A stretch of DNA of 64,000 nucleotides from Bacillota bacterium (lineage in GTDB: Bacteria > Bacillota > Clostridia > Lachnospirales > Lachnospiraceae). A program made the position numbers and the translations under genes. Position 1 is the first letter of the stretch; every line of letters starts with the position of its first letter. Below, piece by piece: positions 8,196-17,616 of the stretch. The stretch is taken from the NCBI GenBank assembly GCA_023437365.1, contig JAEZGK010000096.1:4053-68052 (forward strand), written 5' to 3'. Under the pieces are notes generated by a model, which did no database searches, was not told the DNA's origin, and saw only the letters and a program-made list of their open reading frames with translations.

Positions 8196-8942
8196 ATGGA
8201 ATATTCTAAAGAACAGATTTATCAGATGATGAAGGATGAGCGTTATCCCTTGAGTAATAAGTATGATTGCGACTGGATTCTCGATAATGCGATGGGATCT
8301 CACAACCTATGGCTTCAGGAATCACTGATGCAAGTAATGAATTTAAAGGCGGGCATGCGAATACTTGACATGGGCTGCGGTAAGGCAATCAGCTCCATAT
8401 TTCTGGCAAAGGAATTAGATGTACAGGTATGGGCTACGGATTTATGGATCAGTGCATCGGAGAATTGGCAGCGAATCTGTGATATGGAAGTGGAGGACAA
8501 GGTATTCCCAATTCATGCAGATGCCAAAGACTTACCTTATGCGGATGAATTTTTTGATGCAATGGTAAGCATTAACTCCTTGTTTTTCTATGCAACAGAC
8601 GAGTCATTTCTAAAGGAACATATATTAAGGCATGTGAAGACCGGTGGAGAGATTGGCCTTATTCTTCCCTGCTTTCTGCATGCATATAAGGACGGAATAC
8701 CTGAGGAGTTAAAGGAACACTGGATTAGTGATTTGAACAACTGGTATACTCTCGAGTGGTGGGTGGAGCATCTGAATAAGACCGGGATGGTGGACATTGT
8801 GCTTGCAGATACTATGGGAGAGGATGAAGGGAATAAGATTTTCTTAAAATCCCTGAAGCTCTTTAATTCACATGAAGCACCTTTACATGTGATTATCGGA
8901 GATAATATGACGTTTATAAGAATTGTTGCTAAGAAAAAATGA
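8196..8942 (+). CDS. Class I SAM-dependent methyltransferase
   Basis: Cytosolic methyltransferase, 248 residues. The Rossmann SAM-binding motif I is ILDMGCGKAISSIFLAKEL (about residues 52-70), followed by an acidic strand end (VWATDLW) and motif with HADAKDLPYADEFFDAMVSINSLF, the usual post-I and motif II/III positions. ATG 8196 is preceded by GGAGGTATTT. It is a single gene with its own promoter. The Trp-rich acceptor side suggests a small-molecule substrate, but nothing in the neighbourhood identifies it. Confidence 0.85.
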   Translation: MEYSKEQIYQMMKDERYPLSNKYDCDWILDNAMGSHNLWLQESLMQVMNLKAGMRILDMGCGKAISSIFLAKELDVQVWATDLWISASENWQRICDMEVEDKVFPIHADAKDLPYADEFFDAMVSINSLFFYATDESFLKEHILRHVKTGGEIGLILPCFLHAYKDGIPEELKEHWISDLNNWYTLEWWVEHLNKTGMVDIVLADTMGEDEGNKIFLKSLKLFNSHEAPLHVIIGDNMTFIRIVAKKK

Positions 8943-9113
8943 GCAACCTATCATTGAAGCAAGCTTAAGAATTTATGAAAAACTTAGAAAGTAAATTGAA
9001 GTTTAATACATAAATAGAGTTTCAGAGATTGAAAACCCTCCTTACTATGCGGGTTCTGTGGTATGATTGATTGTATAAAATAACATTATAAGGGGCAGTT
9101 ACTAGGAGGAGCT

Positions 9114-10049
9114 ATGAGTAAAGTGGAAATAACAAAAGTCAGTATTATTGGAATGGGAGCCTTGGGATTACTGTATGGTTCTCATATTGTCCAGCACTTG
9201 GGTATGGAAGCAGTTGAATTTATCATGGAAGAAAGCCGTTTCAAGAAGAATATAGATCAAAAGTTTTATTGTAATGAGGAAGCGATCAACTTTAAATTGA
9301 CAAAGGATAGTGAAGCTGAACCGGCTGATTTGCTCATTGTTGCTGTTAAGTATACAGGGCTGGAAGAAGCTATTACTTCGATGAGGAAATGTGTCGGACC
9401 GAATACCATAATTCTTTCTGTGCTGAATGGAATATCCAGTGAGAAAGTGATTGGAGCGCATTATGGTATGGACAAAGTTATTTATACTGTAGCTCAAGGT
9501 ATGGATGCAATGAAGTTTAATAATAAACTGCAATATACCCATATGGGGAAATTATATCTTGGCATTGTGGATGCAAGACAAAGAGAGAAGCTGCAGGCTG
9601 TGATTTCTTTCTTTGATAAGATAGAATTACCTTATGTGGTGGAGGAGGATATTCTGCATCGCATGTGGAGTAAGTTCATGTTGAATGTTGGTGTCAATCA
9701 GACATGCATGGTTTATGATACGACTTATGCCGGAGCACTGGCTTGTGGAGAACCCAATCGTACTATGATTGCTGCCATGCGTGAGGTGATTGCTGTTGCG
9801 AATGCAGAAGGAATCAAATTGTCTGAGGCTGATTTGAATCAGTATCTTGAGATTATAGGGAAGCTTAATCCGGAAGGGATGCCCTCTATGGGTCAGGACC
9901 GCATAAATCGAAAACGGTCAGAAGTGGAATCGTTTGCAGGAACTGTGATTGAGATGGCTAAAAAGCATAAGCTTTATGTACCGACTAATGAATTTTTATA
10001 TAAACGGGTCAAGGAAATAGAACAGGAATATCAGGGCGAGATAATATAA
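9114..10049 (+). CDS. 2-dehydropantoate 2-reductase family protein
   Basis: NADPH-dependent ketopantoate reductase (PanE/ApbA) family, 311 residues, close to the normal 300. The N-terminal dinucleotide-binding motif is IIGMGALGLLYG, then LLIVAVKYTGLEEA and ILSVLNGISSE. The family lysine and the helical C-terminal domain (MWSKFMLNVGVNQTCMV, then PSMGQDRINRKRSEVESFAG) are all present. In pantothenate synthesis it would reduce ketopantoate to pantoate. No other pan gene is adjacent, and paralogues of this family are common in Clostridia, so the substrate is likely but not certain. AGGAGGAG precedes the start. Confidence 0.85.
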   Translation: MSKVEITKVSIIGMGALGLLYGSHIVQHLGMEAVEFIMEESRFKKNIDQKFYCNEEAINFKLTKDSEAEPADLLIVAVKYTGLEEAITSMRKCVGPNTIILSVLNGISSEKVIGAHYGMDKVIYTVAQGMDAMKFNNKLQYTHMGKLYLGIVDARQREKLQAVISFFDKIELPYVVEEDILHRMWSKFMLNVGVNQTCMVYDTTYAGALACGEPNRTMIAAMREVIAVANAEGIKLSEADLNQYLEIIGKLNPEGMPSMGQDRINRKRSEVESFAGTVIEMAKKHKLYVPTNEFLYKRVKEIEQEYQGEII

Positions 10050-10085
10050 TCGTACATAGATCAACAAGGATAAGATTTTTGGTTG

Positions 10086-10135
10086 GGGTAGAGTTCAATT
10101 CTACTAATTAGGGATTGAATTCTACCCTGTTTCTC
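10086..10135 (+). terminator. Rho-independent terminator
   Basis: GGGTAGAGTTCAAT pairs with ATTGAATTCTACCC with one G-U, followed by TGTTTCTC. Confidence 0.6.
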
Positions 10136-10189
10136 GATAATATTCGATTATAAGATGCATGCAGCTTAGTAGAAAGGGAGCAAAATACT

Positions 10190-10852
10190 ATGGATCAGGT
10201 TAAAGTAGGAAGTTTTATATCACAGACACGTAAATCTTTGAACATGACACAAAAAGAATTGGCAGAGAGGATCGAGGTCACTGATAAATCCATATCAAAA
10301 TGGGAGTGTGGAAATGGACTTCCTGATATTACACGACTTAAACCATTGTGTGACGCTCTTAACATTACTGTAAATGAACTTTTATCTGGAGAAAATCTCT
10401 CAGATGAGGGTTATTCATTAAAAGCGGAGGAAAACATTATGGCTCTTATGAAAGAAAATGAAATTACGAAAAAAGGTAATAAAGTACAATACATAATTGG
10501 CGTTGTTATGTCTATTCTTGCAGTTGTTTTCTTAATAATCTCTACAAGTGGAGAGGGTAATTCAACAATTGCATATTACTTTGACATTCCGTCATTACTG
10601 CTTTTGTGCTTATTTTGTGGCGCGGGGATCTTATTATCTGGGAAAAAGTCCGGAAAAGAAATAATCAATGTTTTGCAGAAATTAGTGATACCATCAAGCT
10701 TGTTTATTTCTCTCTATGGGATAATTATCTTATTATCAAAGCTGGATGATATCAGTAGTATAGGCCCCAATCTTGCGATTTGTATTTTGACACCATTTTA
10801 TGGAGTGGGAGTGTATTTGATTACAATATTGATCAAGTCACATCAACAATAA
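10190..10852 (+). CDS. XRE family regulator with C-terminal membrane domain
   Basis: 220 residues. Residues about 7-62 form a Cro/CI-type HTH (ISQTRKSLNMTQKELAERIEVTDKSISKWECGNGLPDI). After a short linker come four hydrophobic helices (about residues 97-116, 130-148, 160-178 and 190-215), so the DNA-binding domain is anchored at the membrane. This arrangement is common in Clostridia, usually with unknown signals. The gene is monocistronic, and a strong terminator follows. AAGGGAG lies 9 bases before ATG. Confidence 0.85.
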   Translation: MDQVKVGSFISQTRKSLNMTQKELAERIEVTDKSISKWECGNGLPDITRLKPLCDALNITVNELLSGENLSDEGYSLKAEENIMALMKENEITKKGNKVQYIIGVVMSILAVVFLIISTSGEGNSTIAYYFDIPSLLLLCLFCGAGILLSGKKSGKEIINVLQKLVIPSSLFISLYGIIILLSKLDDISSIGPNLAICILTPFYGVGVYLITILIKSHQQ

Positions 10853-10874
10853 ATTTCAGTTTGTGAACAAAGAT

Positions 10875-10919
10875 AACAAAGGCCCATGCCGAAACAGCAT
10901 GGACCTTTGTTGTTTTTTT
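10875..10919. terminator. Bidirectional terminator between convergent genes
   Basis: AACAAAGGCCCATGC pairs with GCATGGACCTTTGTT around CGAAACA, followed by GTTTTTTT. It serves the XRE gene and, on the other strand, the aldo/keto reductase gene. Confidence 0.85.
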
Positions 10920-10920
10920 C

Positions 10921-12063
10921 CTATTTGAAAATTTGCGCTGTTTTCTGCATCTGTTCTACAATCTGTACTCCAAAGGGGCAGCGCTCTTCGCAGGCAGCAC
11001 AGCTGATACAATCAGAAGCGTTTGCCGGAAGAGAGGAATAATGAGCCTGAATGGTAGCAGGGACATTCTCCTGAAGTACTGCCAAATCATATAGCTTATT
11101 CACCATTGCGATATCGATCTGAGACGGGCAGGGCGCACAATGTCCGCAATAGGTACATTGTCCGAAATAAGAATGATAGGGTGCATTGGCCAACACGGTT
11201 GCATAATCCTTTTGCTCATCATTAGCTTCTTCATAAGCAATCGCGGCATCTACATGCTCCGGTGTTCTGCAGCCGACCATAACAGAGGCTACTGCCGGTC
11301 TGGTTAGTGCATAATGAAGGCACTGAACAGGTGTCAATGCTACACCGAAGGGTGAATGCTCTGCATTGAACAGTCTTCCGCCGGCATATCCCTTCATTAC
11401 TGTGATACCGACATTTTCCCTCTCGCAGATCTTGTATAATTCATCCCGTTCCGGGGCAATTCCGCTAAGCTCATCATTATAATGCTCCTGAAAAAGATCG
11501 TTTAGGTCCTCACTGCCGGGAAGTAGATCGAAGGCCGGGTTAAGGCTGAATAAAATCATCTCAATTTCACCGGAGAGCGCCGCAAGCTTGGCAACATAAG
11601 GATTATGTGTACTCAAGCCGATATGACGAATGTTACCTTTTTGCTTTAATTCTCGTACATATTCCATGAATTCGCCCTTGATAATCTGATCAAACTCTGC
11701 TTCCTGATCTACAAAATGGATCATACCCAGGTCTATGTAATCGGTTTGCAGACGTCTTAATAAATCCTCAAAGGCTACCTTTACCTTATCCATTTCACGG
11801 GTTCGCTCATATTGACCATTCTGCCAGGTTGATCCGATATGTCCCTGTATCAGCCACTGGTCTCTTTGACCGGCAATGGCCAAACCGATATTAGTACGTA
11901 CATTAGGCTCAGACATCCAACAGTCAAGAATATTAATACCGTATTCCCTACTCCGTTCGATAACCTCCTTCACAGCGGAGGCATCCTGCCCTTCTAACCA
12001 TTCTCCCCCTAATCCTATTTCACTAACCTTCAACCCTGTTTTTCCCAATACTCTATATCTCAA
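10921..12063 (-). CDS. Aldo/keto reductase with C-terminal 4Fe-4S ferredoxin domain
   Basis: 380 residues. The N-terminal TIM barrel of the AKR family begins MRYRVLGKTGLKVSEIGLG, with the LDCW (catalytic Asp region), a DYIDLGMIHFVDQ strand and the nucleotide-binding end (ALTRPAVASVMVGCRTPEHVDAA). The C-terminus carries two cysteine clusters, CTYCGHCAPCP and CISCAACEERCP, suggesting two [4Fe-4S] clusters. Such AKR-ferredoxin fusions are typical of anaerobes and presumably take electrons from ferredoxin-type carriers. The start is TTG at 12063 with AAGGGGG 7 bases upstream. The substrate is unknown. Confidence 0.9.
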   Translation of the reverse strand: MRYRVLGKTGLKVSEIGLGGEWLEGQDASAVKEVIERSREYGINILDCWMSEPNVRTNIGLAIAGQRDQWLIQGHIGSTWQNGQYERTREMDKVKVAFEDLLRRLQTDYIDLGMIHFVDQEAEFDQIIKGEFMEYVRELKQKGNIRHIGLSTHNPYVAKLAALSGEIEMILFSLNPAFDLLPGSEDLNDLFQEHYNDELSGIAPERDELYKICERENVGITVMKGYAGGRLFNAEHSPFGVALTPVQCLHYALTRPAVASVMVGCRTPEHVDAAIAYEEANDEQKDYATVLANAPYHSYFGQCTYCGHCAPCPSQIDIAMVNKLYDLAVLQENVPATIQAHYSSLPANASDCISCAACEERCPFGVQIVEQMQKTAQIFK

Positions 12064-12217
12064 TTCAATACCCCCTTCATTGATTGTTTTATTCTATTGA
12101 ATTATTGTAACACTCCAATATTAATTTGGAAATGTATTATTTTATTTCCTGAATTGGATGGAAAAAATTCTTCATTTGATTTATACTGGAAAATATTCCA
12201 AAGTAAGGAGGGCTTGT

Positions 12218-12949
12218 ATGAAAAAGCATAGAAATATTTTTATGGTAATTGTTTTTATGATTTTTTGTTTGTTAATCTTACCAACCAATTGTGTAGAAGC
12301 CGCTGCCAAGGCAAGTTATAAAATGCAAAATGAAGAGGTGACATGGAAGGATGGAGATATTGTAAGAGGAATGGTTAGCTTTCAATATCCAAGAATAGAG
12401 GGAGATTCGGATGAAATAGCTAAAATTAATAAGGTCTTAGAAAAAGCCATGAAAGCATTTATGGCAAGTGACAATGTAGAGAGAATAAAAGAAAGTACCA
12501 TATATTACATTGATCATAAGCTGTTTTCTGAAGATATAGAACAGTTGTATTGGAAAACCACTTGTAAGGTTACTTATAATAAAAATAATATTATCAGTAT
12601 GCATATGAAAGAAATGTGGTATGCAGGTGGAGTCTATAATCAGAAGGATTACGGCTATACATTTAATTTGAAGACCGGTAAAACATTGACAGCAGTTGAT
12701 GTAATCGGAGGGAAGCCGAAAGAAGTATCAGGTAAAGTAGTATCAAGTTCTAAGAAATACTTTAATGATAAAAAAATAGCTCTTGATAAAGACTTGTGGA
12801 AGAACATCTCTGATACAATTAATACCATAGATGCCAAGGAGCTTAAATTTTATCTGAAACCAGGGAAAGCCTATATCTGTTTTGGAAGCTATGAACTCAA
12901 TTTGGGAACAGGTTGGCAGATATTTTCCGTTCCGAGTAAATATAAATAG
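12218..12949 (+). CDS. Secreted DUF3298/DUF4163-type protein
   Basis: About 243 residues with a signal peptide (MKKHRNIFMVIVFMIFCLLILPTN, cleavage near VEAAAK). The mature part has the pattern seen in RsiV-like DUF3298 proteins: a FQYPRIEG strand near the N-terminus, then MWYAGGVYNQKDYGYTFNLKTGKTLT and DAKELKFYLKPGKAYICF, ending ELNLGTGWQIFSVP. GGAGGGC precedes ATG 12218, which is preferred over ATG 12158. Unlike RsiV there is no sigma-factor gene next door, so it is more likely a free secreted protein. Function unknown. Confidence 0.75.
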   Translation: MKKHRNIFMVIVFMIFCLLILPTNCVEAAAKASYKMQNEEVTWKDGDIVRGMVSFQYPRIEGDSDEIAKINKVLEKAMKAFMASDNVERIKESTIYYIDHKLFSEDIEQLYWKTTCKVTYNKNNIISMHMKEMWYAGGVYNQKDYGYTFNLKTGKTLTAVDVIGGKPKEVSGKVVSSSKKYFNDKKIALDKDLWKNISDTINTIDAKELKFYLKPGKAYICFGSYELNLGTGWQIFSVPSKYK

Positions 12950-13077
12950 AATTCTAGTTTGAAAGAATGATTATGATGCATTCTGGATGAAGAAAGAATT
13001 AGTCTTGTACTTTGATGAATGATATGATGAAATAGTAAGAGATATACTGATAGAATAAGGGAAAGGAATATTACAAT

Positions 13078-13203
13078 ATGACTGGAAAGCCTATCAGAGA
13101 GCATAAATATACTGCGTCTGTACTCAGCTTCTCCATTGTAAAAAGCTTCAGTAGATTGGATAAGAACACTTTGATTATGACGAGAGAAACAGGGAACGGG
13201 TGA
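13078..13203 (+). CDS. Possible 41-residue leader ORF before the AraC-GyrI gene
   Basis: ATG 13078 opens a 41-codon frame (MTGKPIREHKYTASVLSFSI…) ending in TGA at 13201-13203, 7 bases before the AraC ATG. AAGGAA lies about 8 bases upstream. It fills an otherwise empty 260-bp interval. I do not recognise the sequence and it may be chance. Confidence 0.25.
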   Translation: MTGKPIREHKYTASVLSFSIVKSFSRLDKNTLIMTRETGNG

Positions 13204-13210
13204 GTATCAG

Positions 13211-14140
13211 ATGTCTGAGCGAGAATGCAGGGAAGAGTACATAAGAAGAATTCATAAGGTTCAGGATTATATTGAGCAGCATTACGGGGAAGCCCTGTCT
13301 ATAGAGGAGCTTTCGAAGGTAGCAGGCTTCTCTAAGTATCATTTCAGCCGGATCTTTCAAAGCATGCTGCATGAGCCCTTGGCATATTATGTGAACCGGA
13401 TTCGAATGGAGAATGCGCTGTTTTTGTTAGCGCATCGGATAGATAAGAACATGACAGACATCGCCTATGAGCTTGGATTTACGGATTCAGCAGTGTTTTC
13501 CAGGGCATTTAAGAATTATCACGGGATTAGTCCGCGTGAATATCGAAAGGAATATAGCAAGAATCGCAAAGATTCTTTTCTGCTGTCTGAGTACAATGAG
13601 GACACAGCAAAGAAAGAACGGGCGGGCAAGCTGTTTCCCGTGACCGGGCAGATTACCATTACTAATCTGGAGGAAATGCAAGCTGCTTATGTAAGACATA
13701 CCGGTACCTATGAGGCCTTGGCAACAGAATACCCCAAGCTGATTCAGACACTGTTTGCTTATGCTGAGAAGCAGCAGCTTCTGATAGAGGATCAGAACTG
13801 GGTGCTTGCGATGTATCATGATAATCCGGAATTTGGAGAAGAGAGCCAGTTTCGTACCAGTCTGTGTCTGACGGTGCCGAAGAAGCTTCGTATTCAGGAG
13901 GACGGAATTCTTGGTGTGATACATTTGGATGGGGGGCTGTATGCGGTCGGACACTTCCGGATTCAACAGGAGCAGTACGGCGATGCCTGGAATTATATGT
14001 ATCAGGAGTGGCTTACGGGCAGCGGATATGTTCCAAGAAATTCGTATCCTTTTGAGGTGTATCTTAACAATCCGGAGGAAGACGAGAACCGGATTAATGA
14101 GGTAGATATCTACGTTCCCATTGAGCCTATTTCTTTCTAA
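13211..14140 (+). CDS. AraC family regulator with GyrI-like effector domain
   Basis: 309 residues. Residues about 10-108 carry the two AraC HTH units (LSIEELSKVAGFSKYHFSRIFQS, MTDIAYELGFTDSAVFSRAFKNYHGISPREYR). Residues about 150-309 form a GyrI/Rob-type small-molecule domain (ITNLEEMQAAYVRHTGTYEA … EVDIYVPI). Such HTH-GyrI proteins (Rob, SbmC-like) bind hydrophobic or cationic drugs and switch on resistance genes. It is followed after 28 bp by a UvrA-like ATPase and a serine hydrolase, so the three probably form a drug-responsive operon (inference). Confidence 0.9.
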   Translation: MSERECREEYIRRIHKVQDYIEQHYGEALSIEELSKVAGFSKYHFSRIFQSMLHEPLAYYVNRIRMENALFLLAHRIDKNMTDIAYELGFTDSAVFSRAFKNYHGISPREYRKEYSKNRKDSFLLSEYNEDTAKKERAGKLFPVTGQITITNLEEMQAAYVRHTGTYEALATEYPKLIQTLFAYAEKQQLLIEDQNWVLAMYHDNPEFGEESQFRTSLCLTVPKKLRIQEDGILGVIHLDGGLYAVGHFRIQQEQYGDAWNYMYQEWLTGSGYVPRNSYPFEVYLNNPEEDENRINEVDIYVPIEPISF

Positions 14141-14168
14141 TTGCTGAAAATTATACTGAGGTGAGCAT

Positions 14169-16481
14169 GTGGAAGAAATCAGGCTTCATGGAGCACGAAT
14201 TCATAATCTGAAAAACATTAATCTAACAATTCCTAAACGTCAGCTGGTGGTCGTCACAGGGATCAGCGGCTCTGGCAAATCCAGTCTTGCCTTCGATATT
14301 CTGTTTGAAGAGGGAAAGAATCAGTATCTGCGTTCGATAGGGATTCTGGCCGGGCTGGATAACGAAGACCGATTCGATCTGCTCGAAGGGATCGGTCCGA
14401 CGGTGGCGGTACGCCAGAATACCATAAGGCAGAGCAATCCCCGTTCAACCGTAGGTACCAAGACAGGAATTCTGAATCAACTGGCACTTGTTTATGCCAG
14501 TGACGGCAAAGCCTTGGAGGAGTATAAGCAACAGCACTCTCCGGGCTTATTTCTCTATACCACTGCCGATGGCATGTGTGTTCGATGCCAGGGCAGAGGC
14601 TCTTATTATGATGTCAATCTGAAGAATTTAATCCGGGATAAAACAACAACTTTGTCAGAGGTTTATGAAAGCTTTCAGGTAACCTCTGGCTTTATGCGGA
14701 TTCTTAGGAATAGATATGGCAGGTATTTTTCGACCCCATTCTGGGAGCTTCCTGAGGATATCTTAGAGGAAGTGGTATATGGCACATATGACAACGGCAA
14801 ACAAAGCTATTGCCTGGAACGAATACTAAGAAATGCTTATGAAAAGGGGGAGGATGTAGAAGAAGTCTATAGCAAGACTCTCTGCCCGGAGTGTCAAGGA
14901 GAAAGGGTCAGTGATGCCGCAAGAGATATTGCTCTAAATGGTAGAAGGATTGGTGAGCTGGGACAGATGACACTGAAGAGTTTACTTCAGTTCCTGGAGG
15001 AAATACCGGTGGAGGAATTATCCCAATTTGGTAGAAATGTAGTTAAAAATCTTAGGCAAAAATGCAAGCATCTAATCCTGTTTCGCCTGGGGCATCTGAC
15101 TCTTTATCGGGAGCTGTCTTCCTTAAGCGGAGGCGAGCTGCAGCGAATCTTTCTTCAGCTTCATCTGGAATCCGGGCTGGATTCCCTGATCTATGTTTTT
15201 GATGAACCGATGTCAGGACTGCACCCGTCAGAGAAGCAATATATGCTTAAGGCCATAAAGGATTTACGAGACCTTGGCAATACGGTAATTGTGGTAGAAC
15301 ATGATATAGAGATGATCTGCCAGGCCGATCATATCATTGAGATCGGCCCCAAAGCAGGTATAGAAGGTGGAACTGTGGTCTATCAGGGGGACTATCCAAC
15401 ATATGAGAAGGCCGACACATTGCTTAGTCGTTATCTTTCTCATAATAATCGGATGCTGGAGCGAAGGGGCAGAAATGCTTCCTTGGATGCGGAAGATTGT
15501 CTGCTCCTAAAGCATGCGGGAGTACATTATTTGAAGGACTTAACGGTAGCATTTCCTCTCCATGCTATGGTTGGTGTGGCCGGGTTATCCGGAAGTGGCA
15601 AAAGCTCTCTGATCGAGGAGACACTATTGAAGCGTCTTGCCACTGCCGTCAGCTTTGGGAAAACATTTACCCCCCAATATGGTTACAGGGCGGGGATAGA
15701 AGGAGTAGAAAGAATTAATGGCTTTGTCAATATATCTCAGGAACCGATTGGAAGAAGCTCCGGTTCTACCCCTGCTTCCTATATAGGAATCTGGGATAAA
15801 ATCCGTAACCTTTTTGCAGAACAGCCGGAAGCAAAAAGAAGAAATATGGCAGCCGGATATTTTTCCTTTCATTCGAAAGGAGCCTGTCCGGACTGTGGTG
15901 GCAGCGGCTATGAAAGAATCTTTCTTACGTCTGATTTTTCTGTCGATAAGACATGCAAGAGGTGCCAGGGCAAACGGTTTTTAGAAGAGAGTCTTATGAT
16001 CGACTATAAAGGAAAGACCATCACCGATGTGCTGGAGATGAGCATTGCCGAAGCGGCTTCCTTCTTTGCAGACCAAAGAGGTATAGTCAAACCCTTGCGT
16101 ATCCTGGAACAGATGGGCATGGGTTACTTAACCCTAGGTCAGCCTACCTCCTCCTTAAGCGGCGGAGAGGCTCAGAGGGTGAAGCTTACCAAGGAACTGG
16201 GCCAACAGCGAGGGGGCAATCTATTATATGTACTGGATGAACCAACTACCGGACTTAGCGCTTACGATACGACCTTGCTGATCAGACTGCTGGATCGTCT
16301 GGTAACCGAGGGAAATTCCGTGATTGTCATTGAGCATAATATTGAGGTCTTAAGGAACTGTGATTACATTATTGAGCTTGGGCCGGAAGGTGGTGAGCAG
16401 GGTGGCGAAATCATAGCGAAAGGAACACCTGCACAATTGAGAGACAATCCGGCTTCCAAGACGGGGAGGTATCTGATATGA
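14169..16481 (+). CDS. Short UvrA-like (UvrA2 type) ATPase
   Basis: 770 residues against about 940 for genuine UvrA. Two ABC-type halves are present. Walker A: GISGSGKSSLAFD near residue 33 and GLSGSGKSSLIEE near 475. Signature: LSGGELQRI and LSGGEAQRVKL. Walker B: YVFDEPMSGLH and YVLDEPTTGLS. Zinc-finger cysteine pairs occur at CVRCQGRG, CPECQGER and CPDCGGSG…CKRCQGKRF. Short UvrA homologues are linked to resistance against DNA-binding antibiotics in producers rather than to general excision repair. GTG start with GAGGTGA upstream. It overlaps the following serine hydrolase by 4 bp (ATGA), showing translational coupling. Confidence 0.88.
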   Translation: MEEIRLHGARIHNLKNINLTIPKRQLVVVTGISGSGKSSLAFDILFEEGKNQYLRSIGILAGLDNEDRFDLLEGIGPTVAVRQNTIRQSNPRSTVGTKTGILNQLALVYASDGKALEEYKQQHSPGLFLYTTADGMCVRCQGRGSYYDVNLKNLIRDKTTTLSEVYESFQVTSGFMRILRNRYGRYFSTPFWELPEDILEEVVYGTYDNGKQSYCLERILRNAYEKGEDVEEVYSKTLCPECQGERVSDAARDIALNGRRIGELGQMTLKSLLQFLEEIPVEELSQFGRNVVKNLRQKCKHLILFRLGHLTLYRELSSLSGGELQRIFLQLHLESGLDSLIYVFDEPMSGLHPSEKQYMLKAIKDLRDLGNTVIVVEHDIEMICQADHIIEIGPKAGIEGGTVVYQGDYPTYEKADTLLSRYLSHNNRMLERRGRNASLDAEDCLLLKHAGVHYLKDLTVAFPLHAMVGVAGLSGSGKSSLIEETLLKRLATAVSFGKTFTPQYGYRAGIEGVERINGFVNISQEPIGRSSGSTPASYIGIWDKIRNLFAEQPEAKRRNMAAGYFSFHSKGACPDCGGSGYERIFLTSDFSVDKTCKRCQGKRFLEESLMIDYKGKTITDVLEMSIAEAASFFADQRGIVKPLRILEQMGMGYLTLGQPTSSLSGGEAQRVKLTKELGQQRGGNLLYVLDEPTTGLSAYDTTLLIRLLDRLVTEGNSVIVIEHNIEVLRNCDYIIELGPEGGEQGGEIIAKGTPAQLRDNPASKTGRYLI

Positions 16482-17482
16482 ACTTAAAAACACAGATGGA
16501 AAAGGTAATCCATAGCAGCTACAGCAATATCGGTGGGTTGGTCGTACTGAAAAGGGGAGAAACCGTATATGAAAAATATTTTAACGGATGTACGGCAGCC
16601 GATACCTTTCATGTTTTCTCGGTTACCAAAAGCATTCTTTCCATATTAATCGGTATGGCTATAGACCAGGGATACATGAAGAGCATCGATCAGAAGGTAT
16701 TGGACTTCTTCCCGGAATACAGTGTAAAAAGAGGAGAACAGACCATACAAAAGATTACACTTAGGGATCTGCTGACAATGACAGCCCCATATAAATATAA
16801 ATCAGAACCTTATACAGCATTCTTCTCAAGCGATGACTGGGTCAAAGCCTCACTTGATCTATTGGGAGGGCAGGGAAGAATCGGAGAGTTTCGGTATACT
16901 CCTGTGATTGGACCGGACATCTTCTCGGGAATTTTGATCAAAGCAACCGGGCAGGCAGTGCTGGATTATGCAACAGAATACCTATTCGAACCCTTAGGAA
17001 TTTCTGTGGGGGGCAATATTTTATTCCGGAATAAAGAAGAGCAATTGGCATTTTACGAAGCGAAGAATATTAAGGGCTGGGTAGCCGACCCTAAGGGTGT
17101 GAACACAGCCGGCTGGGGACTGAATCTGACACCGGTGGATATGGCTAGGATAGGTCAATTATACCTAGACCAAGGTAGATGGAAGGGAAAGCAACTGATA
17201 TCTTCGGCTTGGATCAAGGACAGCACCCGGGAACATAGCAGGTGGGGAAAGCTGGCCTACGGTTATCTGTGGTGGATCATGGATGAGGATGAGCATTCTT
17301 ATGCTGCCATAGGAGACGGGGGAAATGTAATTTATGTGAATTCAAAGAAAGAAATTGTAATCTCGATTGCTTCTCATTTTATAAAAAATGCTAAGGATCG
17401 GATTAAATTAATCAAAGAGTATATTGAGCCTGTTTTTGAGAATTATGTATCAGGAGTGCCGGACACCCTGGAGAAAACTTAA
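16478..17482 (+). CDS. Serine hydrolase, beta-lactamase/penicillin-binding (class C) fold
   Basis: 334 residues. The catalytic SxxK motif is FSVTKSILSILIG near residue 47. The Tyr motif region is probably FRYTPVIGPDIFSG, and WGLNLTPVDMARIGQLYLDQGRWKG is typical of class C/EstB-type enzymes. No signal peptide is seen, which favours a cytosolic esterase or amidase over cell-wall action. The 4-bp overlap with the UvrA-like gene shows they are co-translated; hydrolysis of a drug ester or lactam is possible but unsupported. Confidence 0.85.
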   Translation: MNLKTQMEKVIHSSYSNIGGLVVLKRGETVYEKYFNGCTAADTFHVFSVTKSILSILIGMAIDQGYMKSIDQKVLDFFPEYSVKRGEQTIQKITLRDLLTMTAPYKYKSEPYTAFFSSDDWVKASLDLLGGQGRIGEFRYTPVIGPDIFSGILIKATGQAVLDYATEYLFEPLGISVGGNILFRNKEEQLAFYEAKNIKGWVADPKGVNTAGWGLNLTPVDMARIGQLYLDQGRWKGKQLISSAWIKDSTREHSRWGKLAYGYLWWIMDEDEHSYAAIGDGGNVIYVNSKKEIVISIASHFIKNAKDRIKLIKEYIEPVFENYVSGVPDTLEKT

Positions 17483-17616
17483 AATAATTATCAGAAAATG
17501 GAAATATTTCTTGCTTATCGTTGGGCTCGATGATAAACTGGTAATGGAAATTATGACCAAACGGTAAAAGGAACAACAGTCTAATTTACTATGTCATGAG
17601 AAGTATGGGAGAAGCT

